From contig CM057464.1 in the NCBI GenBank assembly GCA_030035585.1, positions 77,174,919 through 77,238,918 on the forward strand: DNA of 64,000 bases, written 5' to 3'. The notes under the pieces are model-generated. The model saw only the letters and a program-made list of their open reading frames with translations, was not told where the DNA came from and did no database searches. Made by a program: the position numbers and the translations under genes. This DNA comes from Dugong dugon (lineage: Eukaryota > Chordata > Mammalia > Sirenia > Dugongidae). Each line of letters opens with the position of its first letter. Positions within the stretch are counted from its first letter, which is position 1. Shown in pieces: positions 35,048-46,810 of the stretch.

Positions 35048-35639
35048 ATATCTGATTTGAGTCTATCCCACATTCACTCCTAGGTAATTTCTGTTCCCTT
35101 TCTGAGATCTTCCTAGGATCTAAAATGAGTCTTGTTTTTATTATTCCAACTCTTAAGATTCTAAGATCACAAAACTCCACATTTTCCATCTTATCCAGAG
35201 TGTCAGGGGACACTTCTTTTATTAGCAATGTTCAATATTTAAAAAAAAAAAAATCAAGTTTTGAGCTTTAAAAAAAAATTGTAAGTACAAATTCACTAAG
35301 AAACCAAAGAAAGTTATAAAAGCACAGAAAGGTTGTGCTGGAATATGATGGAATAGCAAGTAGTAGAGAATTTATTGAGCTCAGATGGCCAAATTCACAT
35401 GGTGCAGAAAAAGATGATTATAATTTTTTCCTAAGATTAATTTGGTTTTACCAATTTCTAAGTTTGATGAGAGCTTTGAACTCTATTCCAAATAATTGTT
35501 TCCTTATTTCCGAAGGCTGCATCCAGGCTTTCCTGTTCTCTTCCAACCAAAATGCCCCTCTATTCCCAAATATCTTATACTCTGATCCCTCTGAAGAACA
35601 TATAGTTCTTTAGTAATGAATCATATTCTCACTGCTTTG

Positions 35640-35830
35640 TCTTTGCACGTCATGATGCCCTTTCCTGACTAAATTTACTTAACAGTTGATTCTCAGGTTA
35701 GCATCAGCTCTTCTGGGAAGCCGTCTGTGGTATCCCAGTTTACTTACCTCACTACTTGGGTGGTCTCCAGTGTGCTCCCCTATCATCTAGAACATCCTTC
35801 TAGCATAGTACTTACACAAGCTATGTGTAT
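35640..35830 (+). mobile_element. L2-like LINE relic
   Basis: 'agctcttctgggaagccgtc'+'tgtggt' then 'gtctccagtgtgctccccta' resembles L2 3' sequence ('ttctgggaagccttcc...'). Diverged. Confidence 0.5.
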
Positions 35831-35851
35831 ATTTCCACATCTGTCTTCTTC

Positions 35852-35960
35852 CCTGTTGTTGTTGTTAGTTGCCGTCAAGTTGGCTCCAACTCATGGTGAC
35901 CTCAAGTACAACAGAATGAAACTTTGCCTGATCCTGAGCCATCTTCATGATCATTAGTAT
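35852..35960 (-). mobile_element. RTE LINE 3'-end fragment
   Basis: 'tgttgttgttagttgccgtc'+'aagttggctccaactcatgg'+'tgacc', then 'cctgatcctgagccatcttc'. It is the reverse complement of an RTE 3' end, shared with 42505-43050. Confidence 0.85.
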
Positions 35961-36239
35961 GCTCCAGTTCATTCTCTTCTTCCCTAATTGTCCTCAAATA
36001 GCCCACCCCTAGATTTTAGGACATCCTTCACAGACTACGTAGTACAATCAAACAGGCACTCTAAAGAACTTCTTACTGTGCCGTTGGAGGCATTTTCTAG
36101 ATACTGACTTTTCTATCTTGACTTTTTTGCCTAGAGTGGAAATTAGAAAACAATGGCCACAGCTACCTATGTTTTAGTCTCCAGAGTGTTTAATTTTTTA
36201 AAAAAAAAATTGCCAGCATGTAAAAATCAGGAAATTACA

Positions 36240-36785
36240 TTGACAAACTGGTGTGGCAGATTATATTTTCCAAAAATGGCCACACAATATTTTCCATCTT
36301 TGAACTTCGCCAGTCTCCCATATCAAGTGGTGAGGTCTAATACCCCTTCCCTTGAATCTGGGTGGACTTTTGACTTCCTTGTAACTAACAAAATGAGGCT
36401 ACATCATAAAAGGTAATACAGCTTCTGCCTTGTTAACTGGGATACTCATATCTGGAGCCCTGAGCTGACATGCTATGAGGAAGCCTAAGCCACACGAAGA
36501 AGACCATGTGGATATTCTGACAGCCCCAGTTGAGGTACTAGCTGACAGTCAGCATAACTTGCCAGATATGTGAAAGAAGAATCTCCAGATGATTCCAGTA
36601 GCCAGCTGTTGAGTCTCTCTCAGCTTATGAGCCTTCCCAGCTGAGGTCCCAGATATGGTGGAGTGGAGATAAGCCATGTCTTCTATGCCTGATCCACAGA
36701 ATTCATGAGCATAATAGAAATGGTTGTTTTATGCCACTAAGTTTGGGGGTGGCTTGTTATGCAGCAAAAGTACCTGGAAAAGTTA
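36240..36785 (+). mobile_element. MLT1-type MaLR LTR
   Basis: 'ccttcccttgaatctgggtg'+'gacttttgacttcc', 'gctatgaggaagcctaagcc', 'gacagccccagttgaggtac', 'acagaattcatgagcataat' and 'ttatgccactaagtttgggg'+'gtggcttgttatgcagcaa' follow MLT1 from end to end. Confidence 0.88.
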
Positions 36786-37936
36786 GATTTCCAGCTTTTC
36801 TTGGGAAAAAAAATAAGCAAACAAGCTAGCACTGCTGGGTCCCTCACCGTATGCAGACTACATGGCCACAATCTCCCAAATCTGAACAGAAGATAGTTAC
36901 TTTAGACAGGCACACACTTTCCAGTTTGCCATACTCTATCATCCCTTATTAATCACACCTTGATATACATTCATGAATATTGCATGACTCTTAAGTAGGT
37001 GATTAGCTAGATGCTAAATAAGGGTTTTTTTGGTGGAGCTAAAGTTTCTTCATTTATAACTGAAGCCAGTCTTTCATCTTAGGTTCTTTATCTGGCCTTA
37101 ATGCTGGTCTTTTGGCAACACAACAGGTCCTTCAAAAGTCTAAAACTCTTACCAATTCTGAAACTCTGCTTATGAATGGTTTACTCAATACTTTCCTGTT
37201 CCCTGACTGAGGGATGTCTCTAATTCTAAACTAATCTGCTGAGGAGAAATGACTGACATACTGACATGTTCTGATCTCAATAAATGATCAAGAAGGTTTA
37301 AATTAGTAACTAGGACACTTTCGTAGGTTCTCCTGGGAGGCTCATCATTCATATCTCTAGGGAAATTAGAGTTTTATAATATAAAAATACTTCAATGGTA
37401 TGTTTTTTTAAAAATAGACTATTTAGGCAAGTAGCTTAGTTATCAAAAATCATTAGCAAACACAATTGATATGTGATCATTAATTTGAGGAAACACATTG
37501 TTTCCTTCCTAAAACTAACAGCAGTTATCCTAATTGCCTAAAATAAATATGTCAAATGAGGACTAAAAAAAAGTGATTGTATTTATCTGAAGCTAGACTT
37601 CCATTCTGTTGAAATAAATTCAAACAATATCAAATCTATTGTTTATGCAGTAGATGGCATGAAAATACACCTAACCTGTAGAATAACTATGGGAAACTAT
37701 TTCAAATCCAATAACCTTCTGTAAATCCAATCTTAACCTTGACTATCGTATTGAGACATAACAGAATTAAATTACAAAATGAGGGTGAGTCACTTCATAG
37801 CAAAAAGTGCCACTTAAATGAATAAGTATATAATAATATTATATACTTAGTATTATAACTTTTATTACATTACTGGGTAACTACAATGCCTTACACATAA
37901 TTTTTCATTACACGGGGCTCTGCAGACAATACCAAA

Positions 37937-38128
37937 TACAGTAAAACCTGTGAAAGCTACAACCTGTGTAAGGTGGAAATCTATCAGAGAAGGAAAACTC
38001 AAACATTTTCCACTAAAACAAGTGATAAAAAGGTGATAATACTGCACCCTGTCAAAGAAGGAAAACTTGTGAGACTTGGAAAAACAAGACAGTCCCGTAG
38101 ACTCTCAGCTTTCACAGGTTTCACTGTA
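37937..38128. mobile_element. 188-bp MITE, Tc1/mariner type, with 20-bp terminal inverted repeats
   Basis: The left end 'cagtaaaacctgtgaaagct' (37939-37958) and the right end 'agctttcacaggtttcactg' (38107-38126) are complementary at 19 of 20 positions. The element is flanked on both sides by the dinucleotide TA (37937-37938, 38127-38128), the Tc1/mariner target duplication. It has no transposase. 'aaggaaaact' recurs inside. The CAGT ends suggest a Tigger/pogo-like source; the family name was not determined. Confidence 0.9.
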
Positions 38129-38281
38129 CAAGGAGGGCTCACATTAAACTTATAGCCTAAAAACAGTAGTTAAATAATTTTAATTTTTTTCTACTTACAG
38201 GTACTCTTTGGTTAGAACATTTTGAAAAGCATGCAAATAAATCCTTACACTCTAATTATACCAAAAAAAAAAAAAAAAAAA

Positions 38282-38333
38282 GAACCAAACCCATTGCTGT
38301 CAAGTTGATTCCAACTCATAGTGACCCTATAGT
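38282..38333 (-). mobile_element. AfroSINE fragment
   Basis: 'accaaacccattgctgtcaa'+'gttgattccaactcatagtg'+'acc' follows a T/A-rich run. Only the 3' quarter of the unit is present. Confidence 0.88.
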
Positions 38334-38454
38334 AAATGCATATTTCCTCTGGCCTTTGCAGGTACATAACAGAGGTCTGTTGAATTGATGACTTTTTTTA
38401 GATAGTATTTATTAATTTCCATATCTAAAGCCTCTGGTGTCAGCAGATGTGTAT

Positions 38455-38635
38455 TCAAACCAAACATTTACTACTTGAACGAACTTGGAATACCTATGGT
38501 TCAATTTTATCTCTAAAATGGAGATAAAACAGTACCTGTCTCATGTATTGTTGGGAAGATTTAATGAGATAAAGTGCCCCAAAAAGCATAGCAGCTGGCA
38601 CAAAATTAATGCTAGTTATTATGAACCATTAGTCC
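38455..38635 (+). mobile_element. MIR SINE
   Basis: 'ttttatctctaaaatggaga'+'taaaacagtacctgtctcat', 'gttgggaagatttaatgaga'+'taaagtgcc' and 'gctggcacaaaattaatgct'. Confidence 0.8.
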
Positions 38636-38880
38636 CAAGAAGTTCCTGAACAGAACAGAGGTTCTCATCCTGTGGACTCAGACCTCTGAGGAGCAAAGAA
38701 GTTATACAAGAGATCTGAGAATCCACTTGTTCACCAAGCCCTCATAAAGTATATTCTGACTTTTTTTTTATGTAGATGGTTTTCTCATTAATAAAATAAA
38801 AGCAATACTGTTTCCACAGTAGTTTCATGTCATTATATCTTCAAATAATTGACACTAATAACTATAATTACCAGGTGTTA

Positions 38881-39079
38881 AGGTGGGATAGGAAACCCTG
38901 GTGGTGCAGTGGTTAAGAGCTATGGCTGCTAACCAAAAGGTTGTCAATTTGAATCCACCAGGCACTCCTTGGAAACTCTATGGGGCAGTTCTACTCTATC
39001 CTATAGGGTCGCTATGAGTTGGAATCGACTATGACAATGCATTTAGTTTTTTCTTTTTTTTTTTGGTTGAGGTGTGATA
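38881..39079 (+). mobile_element. AfroSINE with 10-bp TSD
   Basis: TSD 'aggtgggata' (38881-38890) and 'aggtgtgata' (39070-39079). The short form runs 'ggaaaccctggtggtgcagt' ... 'cgctatgagttggaatcgac', then a T-rich tail. Confidence 0.94.
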
Positions 39080-39892
39080 AGAAATTGGGATGTTGGGCTG
39101 GAGCTCTTCCATTTGCCTTCCCACCTCCACTCTCCACTCCAGCTGGTTCTAAGCCCCAGGGCTGACTCTAAATTGCATCTCCTAGGACTCTTGTCCTCTG
39201 CCTCCAAGCTGGTCTGCCAAAAGGGAGCAACAGCAGAAGGCTAGGAAGGAGGAGAGTGAGGTCGGGTATTAACTTCCTGAGCGTCGTTCTGTGCAGTGGC
39301 CATGCCTACCGTTCTGAATCAAAGGTCTCAGCTCCTGTCAGGTGGCCTCCTACAGCTCTCTGTTTCCCTTTCATTCCTAGTTTTGGCGGCAGAGCACCTT
39401 GCCCCAGGGACACTCACCTCAAGGGACTGCATTGTGTCCCGTGGTTTCCCTATACTCTGTCACGGAAAACAGATCTCTTATTAAACTCTCCTCAAATTAT
39501 CCTAATTTGAGAGTCTCATTTTTTTCCCACTGTGTAGACTCGGACAGTTACAGATATTCAAAAGCAGTTTTTATTTTAGGAAACTTCGGTTAACTACTGC
39601 CTTACATATCAGCAGGAGATATATCTTTGCACTCGCCGTACCTTCCTTCATTCATCAGCAGAAAGGAGGTGTTTTTCCCTAGGTTGTGTGAGTTTCTCGT
39701 TTGATTCATGCTTCAAGGAACGCAAAGTCTTCCATTCAGATATTTTGCCTATCATGCCAATCTGCAGCCAAAAATTGACTCTGGAATATTACAGATTCTT
39801 AACATTTCACCTCCAAATTAAATTTTTATTAGAACCAACAACAGAATTGATCTTGTGACTTTCACTTACAATATTACTATTTGTATTTAAGT

Positions 39893-40293
39893 AAATGAGA
39901 ATTAAGACACCCTAGCAGTATAATGAGGCCCTGGTGGCACAGTGGTTAAGCATTCGGCTGCTAACCAAAAAGTCGGCAGTTTGAATCCACCACCCACTCC
40001 TTGGAAACACTATGGGGCAGTTCTACTCTGATCTGTAGGCTCTCTATGAGTCAGAACTGACTCGATGGCAACAGGTTTGGTTTTAGTAGCACAATGGCTA
40101 TGCACCTGGCGGCTAACCGAAAGGTCAGCAGTTCTAACCCACCAGCAGCTCCATGGGAGAAAAGATTTGGCGATCTGCTCCCATAAAGATTACAGCCTAG
40201 GAAACCTTATGGTGGCAGTTCTATTCTGTCCTATAGAGGGTCACTATGAATTGGAATCAACTTTATGGCACTTAACAACAACAACAAATGAGA
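39893..40293 (+). mobile_element. AfroSINE, long form, carrying a nested AfroSINE
   Basis: The outer element's 5' end 'accctagcagta' (39909-39920) is separated from its continuation 'agtagcacaatggctatgca' (about 40086 on) by a second SINE. It ends 'tggcacttaacaacaacaac' and is flanked by 'aaatgaga' at 39893-39900 and 40286-40293. The long-form insert 'gatctgctcccataaagatt' is present. Confidence 0.8.
39922..40085 (+). mobile_element. AfroSINE, short form, nested
   Basis: 'gaggccctggtggcacagtg'+'gttaag', 'ccactccttggaaacactat' and 'ctgactcgatggcaacaggt', ending in a T-rich tail 'ttggtttt'. It lies inside the 5' end of the long-form SINE, so it is younger. Confidence 0.92.
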
Positions 40294-41679
40294 GTTCATT
40301 TTTCTACAGCTCTGTTTTGGTTGCTACAGATATTTGCTTAAAATTTGGACATTGAATGTTGGCAAGATCTTGTGAATTTACATGATTTCAGAAGCTTGAT
40401 CTCTGAAAGTGCTAATACTGTTGAGGAGTGCATAAAAAATGAGGCATCAGCATATGGACAGAATTTAAATGTTTGGCCCTATTAAAGAAGTTAATCATAG
40501 GATGTAATTTGTCTTAAGCCAAATACTTCAAGGAATTGAGTTCCCCTGAAAACTACAATACTAGTACTGCAATTGGAAGCTTGCATAATAAAATCATCAA
40601 TCTATTTCCTTACTTTTTCTCCTAACAGACATGGAGCAAGTGAAAAAGGTGATCAGAGACTCTCATGTCCATTGTCATCTTTACCCATCATTAATGTGTT
40701 ACTCAGTTGAGCTGCCTCCTGAGGACTTTTTAGAGAAGTCACTTTTTCTTCCATCTGAAATTTCCCAGAACTAATGATATCTTACAAGACAACTGGGGAT
40801 TCACTTAAGTTGTTATAGCTTCTGAACTCCAGGTGAACCTTTGTAGGGTTGTTACCTTGTGAACTTTCCCAGAATCTTTATTGAGGATGATATAATTATT
40901 CCATTTAGGCATCCAATTTTTACTTTAAAATCTCCACAAATTCTGTATTCACCTGTGCTGACTAATGAGTCGATTAAAGAACACTTTCCTCCAAAGATTT
41001 TATCTTTTATCTCAGTTTTGCTAAATCACACATATTCTATTGTTTTACCTCCAAGATTCCAAAGCAGCACTTCTTCTGATTTTGACTGCAACAAACTCTG
41101 GCAATTCCAAAATAATATTCACATTGTTTGTAAATGCTGCAGGAGTTTTATGTTCATACGTTTCTCTTTATTTCATTTCTTTAGAACAATTTCTCCAGCA
41201 ATCTAAATCTTACTTTCCAAAGTCCAATTAAAGAGCCACCTTTTAGAAAAGACAATTCTTACAGAAAATGAACTTTCTCTCACTTTTAATTCCTAAGTAC
41301 TTGATTACTTTCTAGTTGTTGTACTTGCAATACATTTATTTAAATATATACAGCTTGCAAACTTCTCATCAAATTGTTAATAGCAAATATTGTTAATAGC
41401 AAATATATATATATGTATATATATATATAAACATAAAATATAAGTATTTTCACTGTGAGGTTGGTATGCTACTTGGCACACATAATCACTCAGTAAAAGT
41501 GTTCATTTAACTGAACTGTTAATCCTACCTTCTGCTGGCATAGCTGGACCAACAGAAATAATCTAAAGACAGGGATTTAACACTATTGAATTCTCACAGT
41601 GTTTATCTACTTATATCACACATTTTTCTTAAACAATTCTTCCATACAGTTTTCTGGAATAATTGTGGTAATTTCATTT

Positions 41680-42340
41680 ATTCATTAACACATTCATTCT
41701 TCATTAATTTATTAAACAAATCTTTATCGAGAACCTCTAGTGTGCCAAACATTATACTAGTATTGGGAATATGCTTTTGATGAAAATAGATATTTTATAA
41801 TTATTATGCTATACTATATTTACATTATTATTACTAATTTCATGGCCGACCTTTCTCATTCTTCTGGTTTAGCATTGAAGTACCTGAGAAACACATAAAT
41901 ATTTTGCCTGTAAATACGATACATACAAGATTGTAGATTGTATTCGCTTTGAGGGATGAGGCTTTTATTTTGTGTCCCCATAGTGTAGGTACATATTAGG
42001 TCTGACATTCATGTATTCAACAGTCATTTACTCGGCACTTTCTCTGTGAAAAATCCAATACTAGGTAATGTGAAGGACATAAGGGTACACCAGAAAAGGA
42101 TGACGGACAACTGCTAAGGGTGATAAGAGATGTGTACTCAAATAGTCCCAACATCAAGGCAAGAGGAAAAGTGCCATAGAGAAGTAAAGATACGCGGCTA
42201 TTTGTATTTAGGGAAGAGACAGGTGAATTCCAAATAAAGGATTATAGAAAGACTTTTTGAACGAGCTGCTTTTGAGATAGGTCAGAAAGGATGGGAAGAG
42301 TTTAGCTCTGGAAAACTGAATAGATAAGAAAGGGAAAAAA
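41680..42340 (-). mobile_element. L2-like LINE relics, minus strand
   Basis: 'acaaatctttatcgagaacc'+'tctagtgtgccaaacattat' (41706-41755) and a similar start 'gtattcaacagtcatttact'+'cggcactttc' (42014-42043) are two reverse-oriented L2 3' ends close together. The rest is diverged. Confidence 0.6.
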
Positions 42341-42504
42341 TAAGGCAGCAGAAGTGCATAGAAAATGTGTTTTAACATATAAATTACACTTCATGATAAC
42401 ACGATAATGTTTCCCAAAATTCTTCTATATTGCCATTACAGAGCTGAATATAGCCTACATGGATACATCAAGGAATTATTTTATTCTGTCTTAGTTGGGT
42501 TTGC

Positions 42505-43050
42505 TGTCGTTGTTGTTAGGTGCCATCTAGCTGGTTCCAACTTATAGTGACACTATGTAGAACAGAACAAAACACTGCCTGGTCCTGTGCCATCCTCACA
42601 ATTGTTGTTATGCTTGAGACCACTGTTGTAGCCACTGGGTCAATTCATCTCGTTGAAGGTCTTCCTCTTTTTTGCTGACCCTTGGCTTTACCAAGCATGA
42701 TGTCCTTCTCCAGGGACTGGTCCCTCCTGATAACATGTCCACAGTATGTGAGACGAAGTCTCATCATCCTCACTTTTAAGGAGCATTCTGGCTGAACTTC
42801 TTTCAAAACAGATTTGTTCATTCATTTGTCAGTCCATGGTATATTCAATATTCTTCGCCAATACCATAATTCAAAGGCGTCAGTTCTTCTTCCTTATTCA
42901 CTGCCCAGCTTTTGCATGCACATGGGGCAATTGAAAATACCATGGCTTGGGTCAAGCACACCTCAGTCCTTAAAGTGACATCTTTGCTTTTCAACACTTT
43001 AAAGAGGTCTTTTGCAGCAGATTTGCCCAATGCAATGCATCCTTTGATTT
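42505..43050 (-). pseudogene. RTE-clade LINE 3' portion
   Basis: The reverse complement of the 3' part of the RTE at 34.5-35.0 kb: 'tgttgttaggtgccatctag', 'gcctggtcctgtgccatcct', 'caagcatgatgtccttctcc', 'ggtatattcaatattcttcg', 'gaaaataccatggcttgggt' and 'aacactttaaagaggtcttt'. It encodes only the C-terminal remains of the reverse transcriptase, in broken frames (a 61-codon relic at 42845-43030). The junction at 43050 runs into a (gtttgt)n stretch. Confidence 0.9.
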
Positions 43051-43085
43051 ATGTTTGTGTTTGTGTTTGTAGTGTGTGGTGATTG
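43051..43085. repeat. (GTTTGT)n / GT-rich simple repeat
   Basis: 'atgtttgtgtttgtgtttgt'+'agtgtgtgg' adjoins the truncated end of the minus-strand RTE copy. Confidence 0.8.
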
Positions 43086-43904
43086 TGTTTTCTACCAAAG
43101 GGTTTCTGAAAAAAAAGTTATAAATCATTATTATCATTATTTTTTGTGTACTAATGTACAATGATGAGGTAGGAATCTGATTGAAAATATTAGCAGATGT
43201 TATAAATATGAAGCCAATTTGCACACAATACTCTGTTCAGTGACTATGATGTGATACAAAACTTCCCCCTATTATCTTAAATAATAATAATAATAAATAT
43301 CTTAAATAATAATAATGTGTTAACTGAGTTCCAATACACAATTGGGACAATTAAGATATTACCCCAAGTAGAAGCTCTTGGCTAATGATGGCTTTTCTAC
43401 TTAGCCTACTACTAAACAATTACTCAAAGTTGAAGGTGGTTAGTTCTATAATAATAACATAAGTTGTGCTTAGTTTAAAAGCTATCAATTCACATTTATC
43501 TTTTTCCTAATTGCCCACAGTACTCTTTCTAAAGAGAATTTTTCTTCAGCCCTTTCACCATGCAGTCCATCAGGTCATGCAATATCCACACTTAACCCAG
43601 TACAGGTAGATGTTCTCCACTCCATAAATGACCTTCAAGTTGTTTCTTTCTTTCCCATCCCTTCTACCCCCAAATCTTACTTAATAATGTATCTAAATCT
43701 CTTTGAGTGCTAATAAAATTGAGCAATAAATTATGAATGCTATAATGCTTTTGCAACAATTAGTTCTATTGGTTTCTGTAAGTCACATAAAGGAGAGAAT
43801 TATTCAACTGTTAAGCAGATCTCTCTTACTTTCGTATTACCTTTGTAATTTTTTCATTTAAAAAACTTAAAAAAATTGATTTTACCAAGAATTTTGCATT
43901 TGGT

Positions 43905-44358
43905 TTATAGCAATTTTATTCATAATTGCAAAAAAATAGAAACAACTCAAATGTCCTTCAACTGGTGAATGAAGAAACAAACTGTAGTATATTCATGCAA
44001 TGAAATACTGCACAGTGATAAAAAGGAACAAAATAGTGATATACTCTACTACATGAATGAATATCAAATGCATTACACTAAGTAAAAGAAGCTAGACTCA
44101 AAAAGTTGCATATTGTATTGATTCTATATATATCACATTCCAGATGAGGCAAAGCTACAGTGACAAAAACCAGATCATTGTTTCTAAGGCCTAAGGGTGG
44201 AGGAGGAACTGACTACAAAGGGCCATAAGGAAATGTTTTGGGATGATGATTTTGGTTGTGGTTTTATGATGGTATGCATTTGCTAAACTCATACAATTGT
44301 ACACTAATTTTACTGTATATAAATAATGCATCAATAAATCTGACTTTAAAAAGGTAAT
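43905..44358 (+). mobile_element. Old L1 LINE 3' end (L1M type)
   Basis: 'cataattgcaaaaaaataga'+'aacaactcaaatgtccttca', 'atattcatgcaatgaaatac', 'gcattacactaagtaaaaga', 'ctcatacaattgtacactaa' and an A-rich end. This is the standard 3' end of older mammalian L1s. Confidence 0.85.
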
Positions 44359-44585
44359 AAAATGCATTTATATCACAAATTATGAGTTAATCTAAAGAGA
44401 TATACTCAACAATTTTAAGAAATCCATTAAGAAAGGAAAGGAATTCCTTAAAATGTTTTAAGCTTTCAGAGAACCAATAGGATTTCCTATTTTTTTTTTT
44501 TGTGCTTTACACATGAAAATTACATTAGGGGGAAAAGTCAAAATGAACAAGTGCCTTGTTTTCACTGTTGCCCGAATTACTCCCC

Positions 44586-44785
44586 AAACCAGAAACCATT
44601 GCCATTGAGTCCATTCTAATTGATAACAATCCTATAGGACAGAGTAGAACTTCCCCATAGGGTTTCCACGGCTGTAATCTTTATGGAAGCAGACTGCCAC
44701 ATCTTTCTCCCATGAATGGCTGGTGGGTTCAGACTGCCTTTCGGTTAGCAGCCAAGCATTTAACCACTGCACCACCAGGACTCCT
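44586..44785 (-). mobile_element. AfroSINE, long body
   Basis: 'accagaaaccattgccattg'+'ag', 'tataggacagagtagaactt', 'gtttccacggctgtaatctt'+'tatggaagcagactgccaca' and 'cactgcaccaccaggactcc'. Confidence 0.94.
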
Positions 44786-45104
44786 TGTCTAAATTACTAA
44801 ATCACCAGTAGTAACGGGAGTAGTTATTTAAATACAAGCTTGTTTAATAAGTTGCTTGGTTATACAACTCATTACAATCATCCAGTCTTAAAATAATACA
44901 CTATTATTTCTTTATTAGCCATTGCAAGATCATTATCTTTTACCTCTCACAGTTTAGTAAGCAACTTGATAATTCAGAAAAATAATGGAGAAGAAACACT
45001 ACTAGAAACTCTCACATAAGATAACTAATATTCAGATTCAAGAAACACAGTATCAGGATTAGAGATAATCCTGGGAATAATGCTTTAGACAGAAAATGTC
45101 TTAC

Positions 45105-45187
45105 CTTTGTGTTTGGGTGGCATAGCTGTTATCATAAGCCTCATAGGTCTGGTCATCATATTCACCCCCATAGCCATCATCATACCC
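45105..45187 (-). CDS. KHDRBS2: KHDRBS2 (SLM-1) internal coding exon, 83 nt
   Basis: On the minus strand 'cattttctgccttag' precedes and 'gtaagacatttt' follows the exon. A possible branch point 'tgctaat' lies about 30 nt upstream of the acceptor. It starts in phase 0 and reads GYDDGYGGEYDDQTY, then EAYDNSYATQTQ, ending with AG of a serine codon completed by the T of the exon at 10899. As I recall human KHDRBS2, the match is 26 of 27 residues, with Ala here where human has Thr (YETYDNSY). The residues correspond to about 271-297 of 349, the start of the Tyr-rich C-terminal tail that follows the RG/proline-rich region. Tyrosines in this tail are phosphorylated by Src-type kinases, which in Sam68-family proteins alters RNA binding and localisation. 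The protein acts in the nucleus on pre-mRNA. Probably exon 7 of 9 (from memory). Confidence 0.96.
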
Positions 45188-45999
45188 CTAAGGCAGAAAA
45201 TGATAGAAAGACTTATTAGCAATCAGTCTGATGAACTTTAATCCATTTTTGGTAAACAGGATTTTATACAACAGGACATTGGTTTAGTTTTATGCTTTGT
45301 TAAATTATTATGTATTGCATTTCACTAGACTAATAATTCCCACATAAACAAGAATAATATTTTATAGATCAGGTATTAATGTTTGTTAATTAAACTCAGC
45401 ATATCACTGAAATAGCAATACCTGCTCTGGGATTTATTTCAAATTTTGATAGATACTAATGAACACCGTTTAAGAAAATAAATTTTTCTCTTGGAAATAT
45501 TATAGATAACAACAATTGTGATAATCTAATGATAGCGTTAACATATTTATCTTATAACCTCATTGGAAGTTTTTTTTCCTTCTCCTAATAAAAATCAATA
45601 TTAAGATTGAAACTGTGAAATTCAGGATCCCTAAATTGTAGAAAAAAAGATGTAGTTATTACTGTAAAAATAAATAAATAAATAAAAATAAAAAAGAAAG
45701 CAAGAAAGACATGAATGAAATAGCTTTTATATTGTGCATTCTACGATTTTTAAATCTTGTAAATAACATGACGTTGTGTTGTCAGTTTCATTAACTGACT
45801 AAATAACCTAACAAAACTAATGCAGATTTGTCAATGCAGAATGTGGAAGCAGGCTAGCAATTACACAGTCCATCTATCTATCAAGCACTCTGTGAGTGAT
45901 TTAGCTTTATTTCCCATTGTGATCATTGACTTTTCACTAAATCTTGGCCATTCATCTTGATTACTCCCTACTTCTGAACAAACCTTTAGCTTTTCTGCC

Positions 46000-46120
46000 T
46001 CTGGACCTTTGTTGGTGCCTCTCTTTCTTTGAAACGCACTTCTCCTCCCACCCCATCAATCTATAACTTCACTTCAGTCTGGATGCTTATAAATCTCTCT
46101 CTTTATCTTGTTTAGAAATT
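46000..46120 (+). mobile_element. L2-like fragment
   Basis: 'gcctctggacctttgttggt'+'gcctctctttctttgaaacg' and 'ctataacttcacttcagtct' resemble the L2 stretch that at 12480-12560 reads 'ccaaggccttttcatttgct'. Short and diverged. Confidence 0.4.
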
Positions 46121-46607
46121 TAAGCAGAAAATGTGTAGGTGTGAAAGTTTGTACATTAATCTTGCCTAAGACTTCTGAGGCCATTTAATTTGAAGAATAA
46201 TTTTTTAAATTAACTCAAGGAAGTTTTTTTTTCTTTCTATTATTTCTTTATGACTTTCTTCTCCATTTATTCCTTTACCTTATTCATAATTCTATTATTT
46301 ATATATTAGATTTTCTGAGTCTGACTTCCATGTCTTCTATTTTTTCATTAATAATTTCCATTCCACTATCTATTTGCTCTGCAGTATGGGGTAGTTTCCC
46401 CCATTTGATCTTTGAATGCCCTAATTTGGTTTTGAGCAATGATTCTTATGCAATATGAACATTTTTAAATTCCTCACTTATTGATTATTTCATTATCTGA
46501 CATTTCACATTTACTAATATAGTAAAAAATCTACTACCCAACTGTTTTGTACACTAACTACGTACATTTGGCAGTAACAAATGCTGAGGTGCAAGGCAAG
46601 AGTAATG

Positions 46608-46810
46608 TTGGCTGTGATGGATAAGGTTATGTGTCAGTTTAGCTAGGCCAGGATTCTCAGTGGTTTGGCAATTATGTAATGGTGTAATTTGACAGTTATG
46701 TAATGATGTTGTCAGCCTCCATTTTATGATCTTATGTGGTCATCCTCCATTTTCATATAATGCTGATTTTTCACAGAATCACCTGGTCTTTGGAACCTAA
46801 CCATGTCAAT
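46608..46810 (+). mobile_element. LTR-like fragment (tentative)
   Basis: 'ctgtgatggataaggttatg'+'tgtcagtttagctaggcc' resembles the MLT2-like opening seen at 19732 and inside the LTR at 29609. The rest is not assignable. Confidence 0.4.

Larger units (their letters stand above)
10900..45104 (-). other. KHDRBS2: KHDRBS2 intron, 34,205 nt
   Basis: This intron lies between the two recognised exons. In gene orientation it opens with GTAAGACATTTT after 45105 and closes with 'ctgttgcag' before 10899. Repeats inside are listed one by one. The stretches 13126-14470, 15000-16300, 17200-18040, 18540-19730, 20640-21010, 26225-27180, 28190-29600, 30542-31380, 35048-35640, 37000-37930, 40295-41680 and 43090-43900 contain no gene or repeat that I can name. 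The intron size is computed directly from the splice borders. That no further exon lies inside is inferred from the matching phases and continuous protein sequence. Confidence 0.9.

Noticed and set aside
39256-39593. Three overlapping open frames in a GC-richer patch
   Set aside because: The stretch 'cttattaaactctcctcaaa'+'ttatcctaatttgagagtct' is a familiar old interspersed repeat end. Three frames open at once argues against coding.
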